Part shown: piece after piece, positions 1 through 14,780 of the stretch
Layout of the letters: the number at the start of each line of letters is the position of its first letter
How positions within the stretch are numbered: position 1 is the stretch's first letter
Assembly: GCF_020379485.1 (NCBI RefSeq)
Contig: NW_026016795.1
Location: 1-64,000, forward strand
Direction: 5' to 3'
DNA length: 64,000 nt
Source of the DNA: Brassica napus
Lineage: Eukaryota; Streptophyta; Magnoliopsida; Brassicales; Brassicaceae
Made by a program: the position numbers and the translations under genes
The notes under the pieces: model-generated
What the model saw: only the letters and a program-made list of their open reading frames with translations
Told to the model about the DNA's origin: nothing
Database searches by the model: none

Positions 1-3000
1 ATAACTTCTTCAAATTCCACTCCTATGAGATTATTCAACTTCTGGTGATTCTCCACCACTTTGTATCCAAATCAAGCTTCTCACAAAGAGATTCATCCTG
101 GTTTGATTGGAAGGACGAAGAAGCTGTGTGCTATTCCCAAACTGGGAAACTGGAATCCCTGATTTGAAAGTGGGATAACTTCTTCATCCCAACTCCTATG
201 AGATTTATTCAACTTCCTGATTCTCCACCACTTTATGTATCCAAATCAACTTCTCACAAAGTGATTCATCCTGGTTTGATTGGAAGACGAAGAAGCTGTG
301 CTATTCCCAAACTGGGAAACTGGAATCACCTGATTTGAAAGTGGGATAACTTCTTCATCCAACTCCTATGAGATTTATTCACTTCCTGGTGATTCTCCAC
401 CACTTTATGTATCCAAATCAAGCTTCTCACAAGTGATTCATCCTGGTTTGATTGGAAGGACGAAGAAGCTGTGCTATTCCCAAACTGGAAACTGGAATCA
501 CCTGATTTGAAAGTGGGATAACTTCTTCATCCCAACTCCTATGAGATTTATTCAACTTCCTGGTGATTCATCCCACCACTTATGTATCCAAATAACTTCT
601 CACAAGTGATTCATCCTGGTTTGATTGGAAGGACGAAGAAGCTGTGCTATTCCCAAACTGGGAAACTGGAATCACCTGATTTGAAAGTGGGATAACTTCT
701 TCATCCCAACTCCTATGAGATTTATTCAACTTCCTGGTGATTCTCCACCACTTTATGTATCCAAATCAAGCTTCTCACAAAGATTCATCCTGGTTTGATT
801 GGAGGACGAAGAAGCTGTGCTATTCCCAAACTGGGAAACTGAATCACCTGATTTGAAAGTGGGATAACTTCTTCATCCCAACTCCTATGAGATTTATTCA
901 ACTTCCTGGTGATTCTCCACCACTTTATGTATCCAAATCAAGCTTCTCACAAAGATTTCATCCTGGTTTGATTGGAAGCGAAGAAGCTGTGCTATTCCCA
1001 AACTGGGAAACTGGAATCACCTGATTTGAAAGTGGGATAACTTCTTCATCCCACTCCTATGAGATTTATTCAACTTCCTGGTGATTCTCCACCACTTTAT
1101 GTATCCAAATCAAGCTTCTCACAAAGAGATTCATCCTGGTTTGATTGGAACGACGAAGAAGCTGTGCTATTCCCAAACTGGGAAACTGGAATCACCTGAT
1201 TTGAAAGTGGGATAACTTCTTCATCCCAACTCCTATGAGATTTATTCAACTTCCTGATGATTCTCCACCACTTTATGTATCCAAATCAAGCTTCTCACAA
1301 AGTGATTCATCCTGGTTTGATTGGAAGGACGAAGAAGCTGTGCTATTCCCAAACTGGGAAACTGGAATCACCTGATTTGAAAGTGGGATAACTTCTTCAT
1401 CCCAACTCCTATGAGATTTATTCAACTTCCTGGTGATTCTCCACCACTTTATGTATCCAAATCAAGCTTCTCACAAAGAGATTCATCCTGGTTTGATTGG
1501 AAGGACGAAGAAGCTGTGCTATTCCCAAACTGGGAAACTGGAATCACCTGATTTGAAAGTGGGATAACTTCTTCATCCCAACTCCTATGAGATTTATTCA
1601 ACTTCCTGATGATTCTCCACCACTTTATGTATCCAAATCAAGCTTCTCACAAAGGGATTCATCCTGGTTTGATTGGAAGGACGAAGAAGCTGTGCTATTC
1701 CCAAACTGGGAAACTTGAATCACCTGATTTGAAAGTGGGATAACTTCTTCATCCCAACTCCTATGAGATTTATTCAACTTCCTGGTGATTCTCCACCACT
1801 TTATGTATCCAAATCAAGCTTCTCACAAAGAGATTCATCCTGGTTTGATTGGAAGGACGAAGAAGCTGTGCTATTCCCAAACTGGGAAACTGGAATCACC
1901 TGATTTGAAAGTGGGATAACTTCTTCTTCATCCCAACTCCTATGAGATTTATTCAACTTCCTGATGATTCTCCACCACTTTATGTATCCAAATCAAGCTT
2001 CTCACAAAGAGATTCATCCTGGTTTGATTGGAAGGACGAAGAAGCTGTGCTATTCCCAAACTGGGAAACTGGAATCACCTGATTTGAAAGTGGGATAACT
2101 TCTTCATCCCAACTCCTATGAGATTTATTCAACTTCCTGATGATTCTCCACCACTTTATGTATCCAAATCAAGCTTCTCACAAAGTGATTCATCCTGGTT
2201 TGATTGGAAGGACGAAGAAGCTGTGCTATTCCCAAACTGGGAAACTGGAATCACCTGATTTGAAAGTGGGATAACTTCTTCATCCCAACTCCTATGAGAT
2301 TTATTCAACTTCCTGATGATTCTCCACCACTTTATGTATCCAAATCAAGCTTCTCACAAAGAGATTCATCCTGGTTTGATTGGAAGGACGAAGAAGCTGT
2401 GCTATTCCCAAACTGGGAAACTGGAATCACCTGATTTGAAAGTGGGATAACTTCTTCATCCCAACTCCTATGAGGTTTATTCAACTTCCTGATGATTCTC
2501 CACCACTTTATGTATCCAAATCAAGCTTCTCACAAAGTGATTCATCCTGGTTTGATTGGAAGGACGAAGAAGCTGTGCTATTCCCAAACTGGGAAACTGG
2601 AATCACCTGATTTGAAAGTGGGATAACTTCTTCATCCCAACTCCTATGAGATTTATTCAACTTCCTGGTGATTCTCCACCACTTTATGTATCCAAATCAA
2701 GCTTCTCACAAAGAGATTCATCCTGGTTTGATTGGAAGGACGAAGAAGCTGTGCTATTCCCAAACTGGGAAACTGGAATCACCTGATTTGAAAGTGGGAT
2801 AACTTCTTCATCCCAACTCCTATGAGATTTATTCAACTTCCTGATGATTCTCCACCACTTTATGTATCCAAATCAAGCTTCTCACAAAGTGATTCATCCT
2901 GGTTTGATTGGAAGGACGAAGAAGCTGTGCTATTCCCAAACTGGGAAACTGGAATCACCTGATTTGAAAGTGGGATAACTTCTTCATCCCAACTCCTATG

Positions 3001-6000
3001 AGATTTATTCAACTTCCTGGTGATTCTCCACCACTTTATGTATCCAAATCAAGCTTCTCACAAAGAGATTCATCCTGGTTTGATTGGAAGGACGAAGAAG
3101 CTGTGCTATTCCCAAACTGGGAAACTGGAATCACCTGATTTGAAAGTGGGATAACTTCTTCATCCCAACTCCTATGAGATTTATTCAACTTCCTGGTGAT
3201 TCTCCACCACTTTATGTATCCAAATCAAGCTTCTCACAAAGTGATTCATCCTGGTTTGATTGGAAGGACGAAGAAGCTGTGCTATTCCCAAACTGGGAAA
3301 CTGGAATCACCTGATTTGAAAGTGGGATAACTTCTTCATCCCAACTCCTATGAGATTTATTCAACTTCCTGATGATTCTCCACCACTTTATGTATCCAAA
3401 TCAAGCTTCTCACAAAGTGATTCATCCTGGTTTGATTGGAAGGACGAAGAAGCTGTGCTATTCCCAACTGGGAAACTGGAATCACCTGATTTGAAAGTGG
3501 GATAACTTCTTCATCCCAACTCCTATGAGATTTATTCAACTTCCTGATGATTCTCCACCACTTTATGTATCCAAATCAAGCTTCTCACAAAGAGATTCAT
3601 CCTGGTTTGATTGGAAGGACGAAGAAGCTGTGCTATTCCCAAACTGGGAAACTGGAATCACCTGATTTGAAAGTGGGATAACTTCTTCTCATCAACTCCT
3701 ATGAGATTTATTCAACTTCCTGGTGATTCTCCACCACTTTATGTATCCAAATCAAGCTTCTCACAAAGAGATTCATCCTGGTTTGATTGGAAGGACGAAG
3801 AAGCTGTGCTATTCCCAAACTGGGAAACTGGAATCACCTGATTTGAAAGTGGGATAACTTCTTCATCCCAACTCCTATGAGATTTATTCAACTTCCTGGT
3901 GATTCTCCACCACTTTATGTATCCAAATCAAGCTTCTCACAAAGTGATTCATCCTGGTTTGATTGGAAGGACGAAGAAGCTGTGCTATTCCCAACTGGAA
4001 ACTGGAATCACCTGATTTGAAAGTGGGATAACTTCTTCATCCCAACTCCTATGAGATTTATTCAACTTCCTGGTGATTCTCCACCACTTTATGTATCCAA
4101 ATCAAGCTTCTCACAAAGAGATTCATCCTGGTTTGATTGGAAGGACGAAGAAGCTGTGCTATTCCCAAACTGGGAAACTGGAATCACCTGATTTGAAAGT
4201 GGGATAACTTCTTCATCCCAACTCCTATGAGATTTATTCAACTTCCTGATGATTCTCCACCACTTTATGTATCCAAATCAAGCTTCTCACAAGATTCATC
4301 CTGGTTTGATTGGAAGGACGAAGAAGCTGTGCTATTCCCAAACTGGGAAACTGAATCACCTGATTTGAAAGTGGGATAACTTCTGCATTCCAACTCCTAT
4401 GAGATTTATTCAACTTCCTGGTGATTCTCCACCCTTTATGTATCCAAATCAAGCTTCTCACAAAGAGATTCATCCTGGTTTGATTGGAAGGACGAAGAAG
4501 CTGTGCTATTCCCAAACTGGGAAACTGGAATCACCTGATTTGAAAGTGGGATAACTTCTTCATCCCAACTCCTATGAGATTTATTCAACTTCCTGATGAT
4601 TCTCCACCACTTTATGTATCCAAATCAAGCTTCTCACAAAGAGATTCATCCTGGTTTGATTGGAAGGACGAAGAAGCTGTGCTATTCCCAAACTGGGAAA
4701 CTGGAATCACCTGATTTGAAAGTGGGATAACTTCTTCATCCCAACTCCTATGAGATTTATTCAACTTCCTGATGATTCTCCACCACTTTATGTATCCAAA
4801 TCAAGCTTCTCACAAAGAGATTCATCCTGGTTTGATTGGAAGGACGAAGAAGCTGTGCTATTCCCAAACTGGGAAACTGGAATCACCTGATTTGAAAGTG
4901 GGATAACTTCTTCATCCCAACTCCTATGAGATTTATTCAACTTCCTGATGATTCTCCACCACTTTATGTATCCAAATCAAGCTTCTCACAAAGTGATTCA
5001 TCCTGGTTTGATTGGAAGGACGAAGAAGCTGTGCTATTCCCAAACTGGGAAACTGGAATCACCTGATTTGAAAGTGGGATAACTTCTTCATCCCAACTCC
5101 TATGAGATTTATTCAACTTCCTGGTGATTCTCCACCACTTTATGTATCCAAATCAAGCTTCTCACAAAGTGATTCATCCTGGTTTGATTGGAAGGACGAA
5201 GAAGCTGTGCTATTCCCAAACTGGGAAACTGGAATCACCTGATTTGAAAGTGGGATAACTTCTTCATCCCAACTCCTATGAGATTTATTCAACTTCCTGA
5301 TGATTCTCCACCACTTTATGTATCCAAATCAAGCTTCTCACAAAGAGATTCATCCTGGTTTGATTGGAAGGACGAAGAAGCTGTGCTATTCCCAAACTGG
5401 GAAACTGGAATCACCTGATTTGAAAGTGGGATAACTTCTTCATCCCAACTCCTATGAGATTTATTCAACTTCCTGATGATTCTCCACCACTTTATGTATC
5501 CAAATCAAGCTTCTCACAAAGAGATTCATCCTGGTTTGATTGGAAGGACGAAGAAGCTGTGCTATTCCCAAACTGGGAAACTGGAATCACCTGATTTGAA
5601 AGTGGGATAACTTCTTCATCCCAACTCCTATGAGATTTATTCAACTTCCTGATGATTCTCCACCACTTTATGTATCCAAATCAAGCTTCTCACAAAGAGA
5701 TTCATCCTGGTTTGATTGGAAGGACGAAGAAGCTGTGCTATTCCCAAACTGGGAAACTGGAATCACCTGATTTGAAAGTGGGATAACTTCTTCATCCCAA
5801 CTCCTATGAGATTTATTCAACTTCCTGATGATTCTCCACCACTTTATGTATCCAAATCAAGCTTCTCACAAAGTGATTCATCCTGGTTTGATTGGAAGGA
5901 CGAAGAAGCTGTGCTATTCCCAAACTGGGAAACTGGAATCACCTGATTTGAAAGTGGGATAACTTCTTCATCCCAACTCCTATGAGATTTATTCAACTTC

Positions 6001-9000
6001 CTGATGATTCTCCACCACTTTATGTATCCAAATCAAGCTTCTCACAAAGAGATTCATCCTGGTTTGATTGGAAGGACGAAGAAGCTGTGCTATTCCCAAA
6101 CTGGGAAACTGGAATCACCTGATTTGAAAGTGGGATAACTTCTTCATCCCAACTCCTATGAGATTTATTCAACTTCCTGATGATTCTCCACCACTTTATG
6201 TATCCAAATCAAGCTTCTCACAAAGTGATTCATCCTGGTTTGATTGGAAGGACGAAGAAGCTGTGCTATTCCCAAACTGGGAAACTGGAATCACCTGATT
6301 TGAAAGTGGGATAACTTCTTCATCCCAACTCCTATGAGATTTATTCAACTTCCTGATGATTCTCCACCACTTTATGTATCCAAATCAAGCTTCTCACAAA
6401 GTGATTCATCCTGGTTTGATTGGAAGGACGAAGAAGCTGTGCTATTCCCAAACTGGGAAACTGGAATCACCTGATTTGAAAGTGGGATAACTTCTTCATC
6501 CCAACTCCTATGAGATTTATTCAACTTCCTGATGATTCTCCACCACTTTATGTATCCAAATCAAGCTTCTCACAAAGAGATTCATCCTGGTTTGATTGGA
6601 AGGACGAAGAAGCTGTGCTATTCCCAAACTGGGAAACTGGAATCACCTGATTTGAAAGTGGGATAACTTCTTCATCCCAACTCCTATGAGATTTATTCAA
6701 CTTCCTGATGATTCTCCACCACTTTATGTATCCAAATCAAGCTTCTCACAAAGTGATTCATCCTGGTTTGATTGGAAGGACGAAGAAGCTGTGCTATTCC
6801 CAAACTGGGAAACTGGAATCACCTGATTTGAAAGTGGGATAACTTCTTCATCCCAACTCCTATGAGATTTATTCAACTTCCTGATGATTCTCCACCACTT
6901 TATGTATCCAAATCAAGCTTCTCACAAAGAGATTCATCCTGGTTTGATTGGAAGGACGAAGAAGCTGTGCTATTCCCAAACTGGGAAACTGGAATCACCT
7001 GATTTGAAAGTGGGATAACTTCTTCATCCCAACTCCTATGAGATTTATTCAACTTCCTGATGATTCTCCACCACTTTATGTATCCAAATCAAGCTTCTCA
7101 CAAAGAGATTCATCCTGGTTTGATTGGAAGGACGAAGAAGCTGTGCTATTCCCAAACTGGGAAACTGGAATCACCTGATTTGAAAGTGGGATAACTTCTT
7201 CATCCCAACTCCTATGAGATTTATTCAACTTCCTGATGATTCTCCACCACTTTATGTATCCAAATCAAGCTTCTCACAAAGAGATTCATCCTGGTTTGAT
7301 TGGAAGGACGAAGAAGCTGTGCTATTCCCAAACTGGGAAACTGGAATCACCTGATTTGAAAGTGGGATAACTTCTTCATCCCAACTCCTATGAGATTTAT
7401 TCAACTTCCTGGTGATTCTCCACCACTTTATGTATCCAAATCAAGCTTCTCACAAAGAGATTCATCCTGGTTTGATTGGAAGGACGAAGAAGCTGTGCTA
7501 TTCCCAAACTGGGAAACTGGAATCACCTGATTTGAAAGTGGGATAACTTCTTCATCCCAACTCCTATGAGTTTATTCAACTTCCTGATGATTCTCCACCA
7601 CTTTATGTATCCAAATCAAGCTTCTCACAAAGAGATTCATCCTGGTTTGATTGGAAGGACGAAGAAGCTGTGCTATTCCCAAACTGGGAAACTGGAATCA
7701 CCTGATTTGAAAGTGGGATAACTTCTTCATCCCAACTCCTATGAGATTTATTCAACTTCCTGATGATTCTCCACCACTTTATGTATCCAAATCAAGCTTC
7801 TCACAAAGAGATTCATCCTGGTTTGATTGGAAGGACGAAGAAGCTGTGCTATTCCCAAACTGGGAAACTGGAATCACCTGATTTGAAAGTGGGATAACTT
7901 CTTCATCCCAACTCCTATGAGATTTATTCAACTTCCTGATGATTCTCCACCACTTTATGTATCCAAATCAAGCTTCTCACAAAGAGATTCATCCTGGTTT
8001 GATTGGAAGGACGAAGAAGCTGTGCTATTCCCAAACTGGGAAACTGGAATCACCTGATTTGAAAGTGGGATAACTTCTTCATCCCAACTCCTATGAGATT
8101 TATTCAACTTCCTGATGATTCTCCACCACTTTATGTATCCAAATCAAGCTTCTCACAAAGAGATTCATCCTGGTTTGATTGGAAGGACGAAGAAGCTGTG
8201 CTATTCCCAAACTGGGAAACTGGAATCACCTGATTTGAAAGTGGGATAACTTCTTCATCCCAACTCCTATGAGATTTATTCAACTTCCTGGTGATTCTCC
8301 ACCACTTTATGTATCCAAATCAAGCTTCTCACAAAGAGATTCATCCTGGTTTGATTGGAAGGACGAAGAAGCTGTGCTATTCCCAAACTGGGAAACTGGA
8401 ATCACCTGATTTGAAAGTGGGATAACTTCTTCATCCCAACTCCTATGAGATTTATTCAACTTCCTGGTGATTCTCCACCACTTTATGTATCCAAATCAAG
8501 CTTCTCACAAAGTGATTCATCCTGGTTTGATTGGAAGGACGAAGAAGCTGTGCTATTCCCAAACTGGGAAACTGGAATCACCTGATTTGAAAGTGGGATA
8601 ACTTCTTCATCCCAACTCCTATGAGATTTATTCAACTTCCTGATGATTCTCCACCACTTTATGTATCCAAATCAAGCTTCTCACAAAGTGATTCATCCTG
8701 GTTTGATTGGAAGGACGAAGAAGCTGTGCTATTCCCAAACTGGGAAACTGGAATCACCTGATTTGAAAGTGGGATAACTTCTTCATCCCAACTCCTATGA
8801 GATTTATTCAACTTCCTGATGATTCTCCACCACTTTATGTATCCAAATCAAGCTTCTCACAAAGAGATTCATCCTGGTTTGATTGGAAGGACGAAGAAGC
8901 TGTGCTATTCCCAAACTGGGAAACTGGAATCACCTGATTTGAAAGTGGGATAACTTCTTCATCCCAACTCCTATGAGATTTATTCAACTTCCTGATGATT

Positions 9001-12000
9001 CTCCACCACTTTATGTATCCAAATCAAGCTTCTCACAAAGTGATTCATCCTGGTTTGATTGGAAGGACGAAGAAGCTGTGCTATTCCCAAACTGGGAAAC
9101 TGGAATCACCTGATTTGAAAGTGGGATAACTTCTTCATCCCAACTCCTATGAGATTTATTCAACTTCCTGTGATTCTCCACCACTTTATGTATCCAAATC
9201 AAGCTTCTCACAAAGAGATTCATCCTGGTTTGATTGGAAGGACGAAGAAGCTGTGCTATTCCCAAACTGGGAAACTGGAATCACCTGATTTGAAAGTGGG
9301 ATAACTTCTTCATCCCAACTCCTATGAGATTTATTCAACTTCCTGTGATTCTCCACCACTTTATGTATCCAAATCAAGCTTCTCACAAAGAGATTCATCC
9401 TGGTTTGATTGGAAGGACGAAGAAGCTGTGCTATTCCCAAACTGGGAAACTGGAATCACCTGATTTGAAAGTGGGATAACTTCTTCATCCCAACTCCTAT
9501 GAGATTTATTCAACTTCCTGATGATTCTCCACCACTTTATGTATCCAAATCAAGCTTCTCACAAAGAGATTCATCCTGGTTTGATTGGAAGGACGAAGAA
9601 GCTGTGCTATTCCCAAACTGGGAAACTGGAATCACCTGATTTGAAAGTGGGATAACTTCTTCATCCCAACTCCTATGAGATTTATTCAACTTCCTGATGA
9701 TTCTCCACCACTTTATGTATCCAAATCAAGCTTCTCACAAAGATTTCATCCTGGTTTGATTGGAAGGACGAAGAAGCTGTGCTATTCCCAAACTGGGAAA
9801 CTGGAATCACCTGATTTGAAAGTGGGATAACTTCTTCATCCCAACTCCTATGAGATTTATTCAACTTCCTGGTGATTCTCCACCACTTTATGTATCCAAA
9901 TCAAGCTTCTCACAAAGAGATTCATCCTGGTTTGATTGGAAGGACGAAGAAGCTGTGCTATTCCCAAACTGGGAAACTGGAATCACCTGATTTGAAAGTG
10001 GGATAACTTCTTCATCCCAACTCCTATGAGATTTATTCAACTTCCTGATGATTCTCCACCACTTTATGTATCCAAATCAAGCTTCTCACAAAGAGATTCA
10101 TCCTGGTTTGATTGGAAGGACGAAGAAGCTGTGCTATTCCCAAACTGGGAAACTGGAATCACCTGATTTGAAAGTGGGATAACTTCTTCATCCCAACTCC
10201 TATGAGATTTATTCAACTTCCTGATGATTCTCCACCACTTTATGTATCCAAATCAAGCTTCTCACAAAGTGATTCATCCTGGTTTGATTGGAAGGACGAA
10301 GAAGCTGTGCTATTCCCAAACTGGGAAACTGGAATCACCTGATTTGAAAGTGGGATAACTTCTTCATCCCAACTCCTATGAGATTTATTCAACTTCCTGA
10401 TGATTCTCCACCACTTTATGTATCCAAATCAAGCTTCTCACAAAGAGATTCATCCTGGTTTGATTGGAAGGACGAAGAAGCTGTGCTATTCCCAAACTGG
10501 GAAACTGGAATCACCTGATTTGAAAGTGGGATAACTTCTTCATCCCAACTCCTATGAGATTTATTCAACTTCCTGATGATTCTCCACCACTTTATGTATC
10601 CAAATCAAGCTTCTCACAAAGTGATTCATCCTGGTTTGATTGGAAGGACGAAGAAGCTGTGCTATTCCCAAACTGGGAAACTGGAATCACCTGATTTGAA
10701 AGTGGGATAACTTCTTCATCCCAACTCCTATGAGATTTATTCAACTTCCTGATGATTCTCCACCACTTTATGTATCCAAATCAAGCTTCTCACAAAGAGA
10801 TTCATCCTGGTTTGATTGGAAGGACGAAGAAGCTGTGCTATTCCCAAACTGGGAAACTGGAATCACCTGATTTGAAAGTGGGATAACTTCTTCATCCCAA
10901 CTCCTATGAGATTTATTCAACTTCCTGATGATTCTCCACCACTTTATGTATCCAAATCAAGCTTCTCACAAAGAGATTCATCCTGGTTTGATTGGAAGGA
11001 CGAAGAAGCTGTGCTATTCCCAAACTGGGAAACTGGAATCACCTGATTTGAAAGTGGGATAACTTCTTCATCCCAACTCCTATGAGATTTATTCAACTTC
11101 CTGATGATTCTCCACCACTTTATGTATCCAAATCAAGCTTCTCACAAAGTGATTCATCCTGGTTTGATTGGAAGGACGAAGAAGCTGTGCTATTCCCAAA
11201 CTGGGAAACTGGAATCACCTGATTTGAAAGTGGGATAACTTCTTCATCCCAACTCCTATGAGATTTATTCAACTTCCTGGTGATTCTCCACCACTTTATG
11301 TATCCAAATCAAGCTTCTCACAAAGTTCATCCTGGTTTGATTGGAAGGACGAAGAAGCTGTGCTATTCCCAAACTGGGAAACTGGAATCACCTGATTTGA
11401 AAGTGGGATAACTTCTTCATCCCAACTCCTATGAGATTTATTCAACTTCCTGATGATTCTCCACCACTTTATGTATCCAAATCAAGCTTCTCACAAAGAG
11501 ATTCATCCTGGTTTGATTGGAAGGACGAAGAAGCTGTGCTATTCCCAAACTGGGAAACTGGAATCACCTGATTTGAAAGTGGGATAACTTCTTCATCCCA
11601 ACTCCTATGAGATTTATTCAACTTCCTGTGATTCTCCACCACTTTATGTATCCAAATCAAGCTTCTCACAAAGAGATTCATCCTGGTTTGATTGGAAGGA
11701 CGAAGAAGCTGTGCTATTCCCAAACTGGGAAACTGGAATCACCTGATTTGAAAGTGGGATAACTTCTTCATCCCAACTCCTATGAGATTTATTCAACTTC
11801 CTGATGATTCTCCACCACTTTATGTATCCAAATCAAGCTTCTCACAAAGAGATTCATCCTGGTTTGATTGGAAGGACGAAGAAGCTGTGCTATTCCCAAA
11901 CTGGGAAACTGGAATCACCTGATTTGAAAGTGGGATAACTTCTTCATCCCAACTCCTATGAGATTTATTCAACTTCCTGATGATTCTCCACCACTTTATG

Positions 12001-14780
12001 TATCCAAATCAAGCTTCTCACAAAGTGATTCATCCTGGTTTGATTGGAAGGACGAAGAAGCTGTGCTATTCCCAAACTGGGAAACTGGAATCACCTGATT
12101 TGAAAGTGGGATAACTTCTTCATCCCAACTCCTATGAGATTTATTCAACTTCCTGATGATTCTCCACCACTTTATGTATCCAAATCAAGCTTCTCACAAA
12201 GAGATTCATCCTGGTTTGATTGGAAGGACGAAGAAGCTGTGCTATTCCCAAACTGGGAAACTGGAATCACCTGATTTGAAAGTGGGATAACTTCTTCATC
12301 CCAACTCCTATGAGATTTATTCAACTTCCTGATGATTCTCCACCACTTTATGTATCCAAATCAAGCTTCTCACAAAGAGATTCATCCTGGTTTGATTGGA
12401 AGGACGAAGAAGCTGTGCTATTCCCAAACTGGGAAACTGAATCACCTGATTTGAAAGTGGGATAACTTCTTCATCCCAACTCCTATGAGATTTATTCAAC
12501 TTCCTGATGATTCTCCACCACTTTATGTATCCAAATCAAGCTTCTCACAAAGTGATTCATCCTGGTTTGATTGGAAGGACGAAGAAGCTGTGCTATTCCC
12601 AAACTGGGAAACTGGAATCACCTGATTTGAAAGTGGGATAACTTCTTCATCCCAACTCCTATGAGATTTATTCAACTTCCTGATGATTCTCCACCACTTT
12701 ATGTATCCAAATCAAGCTTCTCACAAAGAGATTCATCCTGGTTTGATTGGAAGGACGAAGAAGCTGTGCTATTCCCAAACTGGGAAACTGGAATCACCTG
12801 ATTTGAAAGTGGGATAACTTCTTCATCCCAACTCCTATGAGATTTATTCAACTTCCTGATGATTCTCCACCACTTTATGTATCCAAATCAAGCTTCTCAC
12901 AAAGTGATTCATCCTGGTTTGATTGGAAGGACGAAGAAGCTGTGCTATTCCCAAACTGGGAAACTGGAATCACCTGATTTGAAAGTGGGATAACTTCTTC
13001 ATCCCAACTCCTATGAGATTTATTCAACTTCCTGGTGATTCTCCACCACTTTATGTATCCAAATCAAGCTTCTCACAAAGAGATTCATCCTGGTTTGATT
13101 GGAAGGACGAAGAAGCTGTGCTATTCCCAAACTGGGAAACTGGAATCACCTGATTTGAAAGTGGGATAACTTCTTCATCCCAACTCCTATGAGATTTATT
13201 CAACTTCCTGATGATTCTCCACCACTTTATGTATCCAAATCAAGCTTCTCACAAAGTGATTCATCCTGGTTTGATTGGAAGGACGAAGAAGCTGTGCTAT
13301 TCCCAAACTGGGAAACTGGAATCACCTGATTTGAAAGTGGGATAACTTCTTCATCCCAACTCCTATGAGATTTATTCAACTTCCTGATGATTCTCCACCA
13401 CTTTATGTATCCAAATCAAGCTTCTCACAAAGAGATTCATCCTGGTTTGATTGGAAGGACGAAGAAGCTGTGCTATTCCCAAACTGGGAAACTGGAATCA
13501 CCTGATTTGAAAGTGGGATAACTTCTTCATCCCAACTCCTATGAGATTTATTCAACTTCCTGATGATTCTCCACCACTTTATGTATCCAAATCAAGCTTC
13601 TCACAAAGAGATTCATCCTGGTTTGATTGGAAGGACGAAGAAGCTGTGCTATTCCCAAACTGGGAAACTGGAATCACCTGATTTGAAAGTGGGATAACTT
13701 CTTCATCCCAACTCCTATGAGATTTATTCAACTTCCTGGTGATTCTCCACCACTTTATGTATCCAAATCAAGCTTCTCACAAAGAGATTCATCCTGGTTT
13801 GATTGGAAGGACGAAGAAGCTGTGCTATTCCCAAACTGGGAAACTGGAATCACCTGATTTGAAAGTGGGATAACTTCTTCATCCCAACTCCTATGAGATT
13901 TATTCAACTTCCTGATGATTCTCCACCACTTTATGTATCCAAATCAAGCTTCTCACAAAGAGATTCATCCTGGTTTGATTGGAAGGACGAAGAAGCTGTG
14001 CTATTCCCAAACTGGGAAACTGGAATCACCTGATTTGAAAGTGGGATAACTTCTTCATCCCAACTCCTATGAGATTTATTCAACTTCCTGATGATTCTCC
14101 ACCACTTTATGTATCCAAATCAAGCTTCTCACAAAGTGATTCATCCTGGTTTGATTGGAAGGACGAAGAAGCTGTGCTATTCCCAAACTGGGAAACTGGA
14201 ATCACCTGATTTGAAAGTGGGATAACTTCTTCATCCCAACTCCTATGAGATTTATTCAACTTCCTGATGATTCTCCACCACTTTATGTATCCAAATCAAG
14301 CTTCTCACAAAGTGATTCATCCTGGTTTGATTGGAAGGACGAAGAAGCTGTGCTATTCTATTCCAACTGGGAAACTGGAATCACCTGATTTGAAAGTGGG
14401 ATAACTTCTTCATCCCAACTCCTATGAGATTTATTCAACTTCCTGGTGATTCTCCACCACTTTATGTATCCAAATCAAGCTTCTCACAAAGAGATTCATC
14501 CTGGTTTGATTGGAAGGACGAAGAAGCTGTGCTATTCCCAAACTGGGAAACTGGAATCACCTGATTTGAAAGTGGGATAACTTCTTCATCCCAACTCCTA
14601 TGAGATTTATTCAACTTCCTGGTGATTCTCCACCACTTTATGTATCCAAATCAAGCTTCTCACAAAGAGATTCATCCTGGTTTGATTGGAAGGACGAAGA
14701 AGCTGTGCTATTCCCAAACTGGGAAACTGGAATCACCTGATTTGAAAGTGGGATAACTTCTTCATCCCAACTCCTATGAG
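1..14780 (+). repeat. CentBr-like centromeric satellite, domain A1 (about 84 units of 176 bp)
   Basis: Head-to-tail tandem array. Counting from the HindIII site AAGCTT as position 1, the unit is 176 bp. Variable sites are position 16 (T or A, in CACAAAG[T/A]GATTC) and position 146 (A or G, in CCTG[A/G]TGATT). Position 40 is almost always G (GGAAGGACG), with a rare C near 1,149. The first 1.2 kb and about 4,280-4,440 are rich in one- to few-base gaps; from about 5 kb units are almost all exactly 176 bp. A small rearranged patch (CTATTCTATTCC) lies near 14,355. Centromere satellites of this kind package CENH3 nucleosomes, which is family knowledge. Assignment to CentBr is from memory of the family. 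No gene lies here; short minus-strand reading frames are by-products of the repeat. Confidence 0.93.

Noticed and set aside
3357..12499. Minus-strand reading frames of 60-93 codons with related protein sequences
   Set aside because: They are by-products of the satellite. 176 is not a multiple of 3, so frames shift at each unit and stay open only where one-base gaps occur. No domain or conserved start.
1..14780. Regularly spaced repeats resembling a CRISPR array
   Set aside because: The whole 176-bp unit is conserved, with no unique spacers and no cas genes. This is a eukaryotic tandem satellite.
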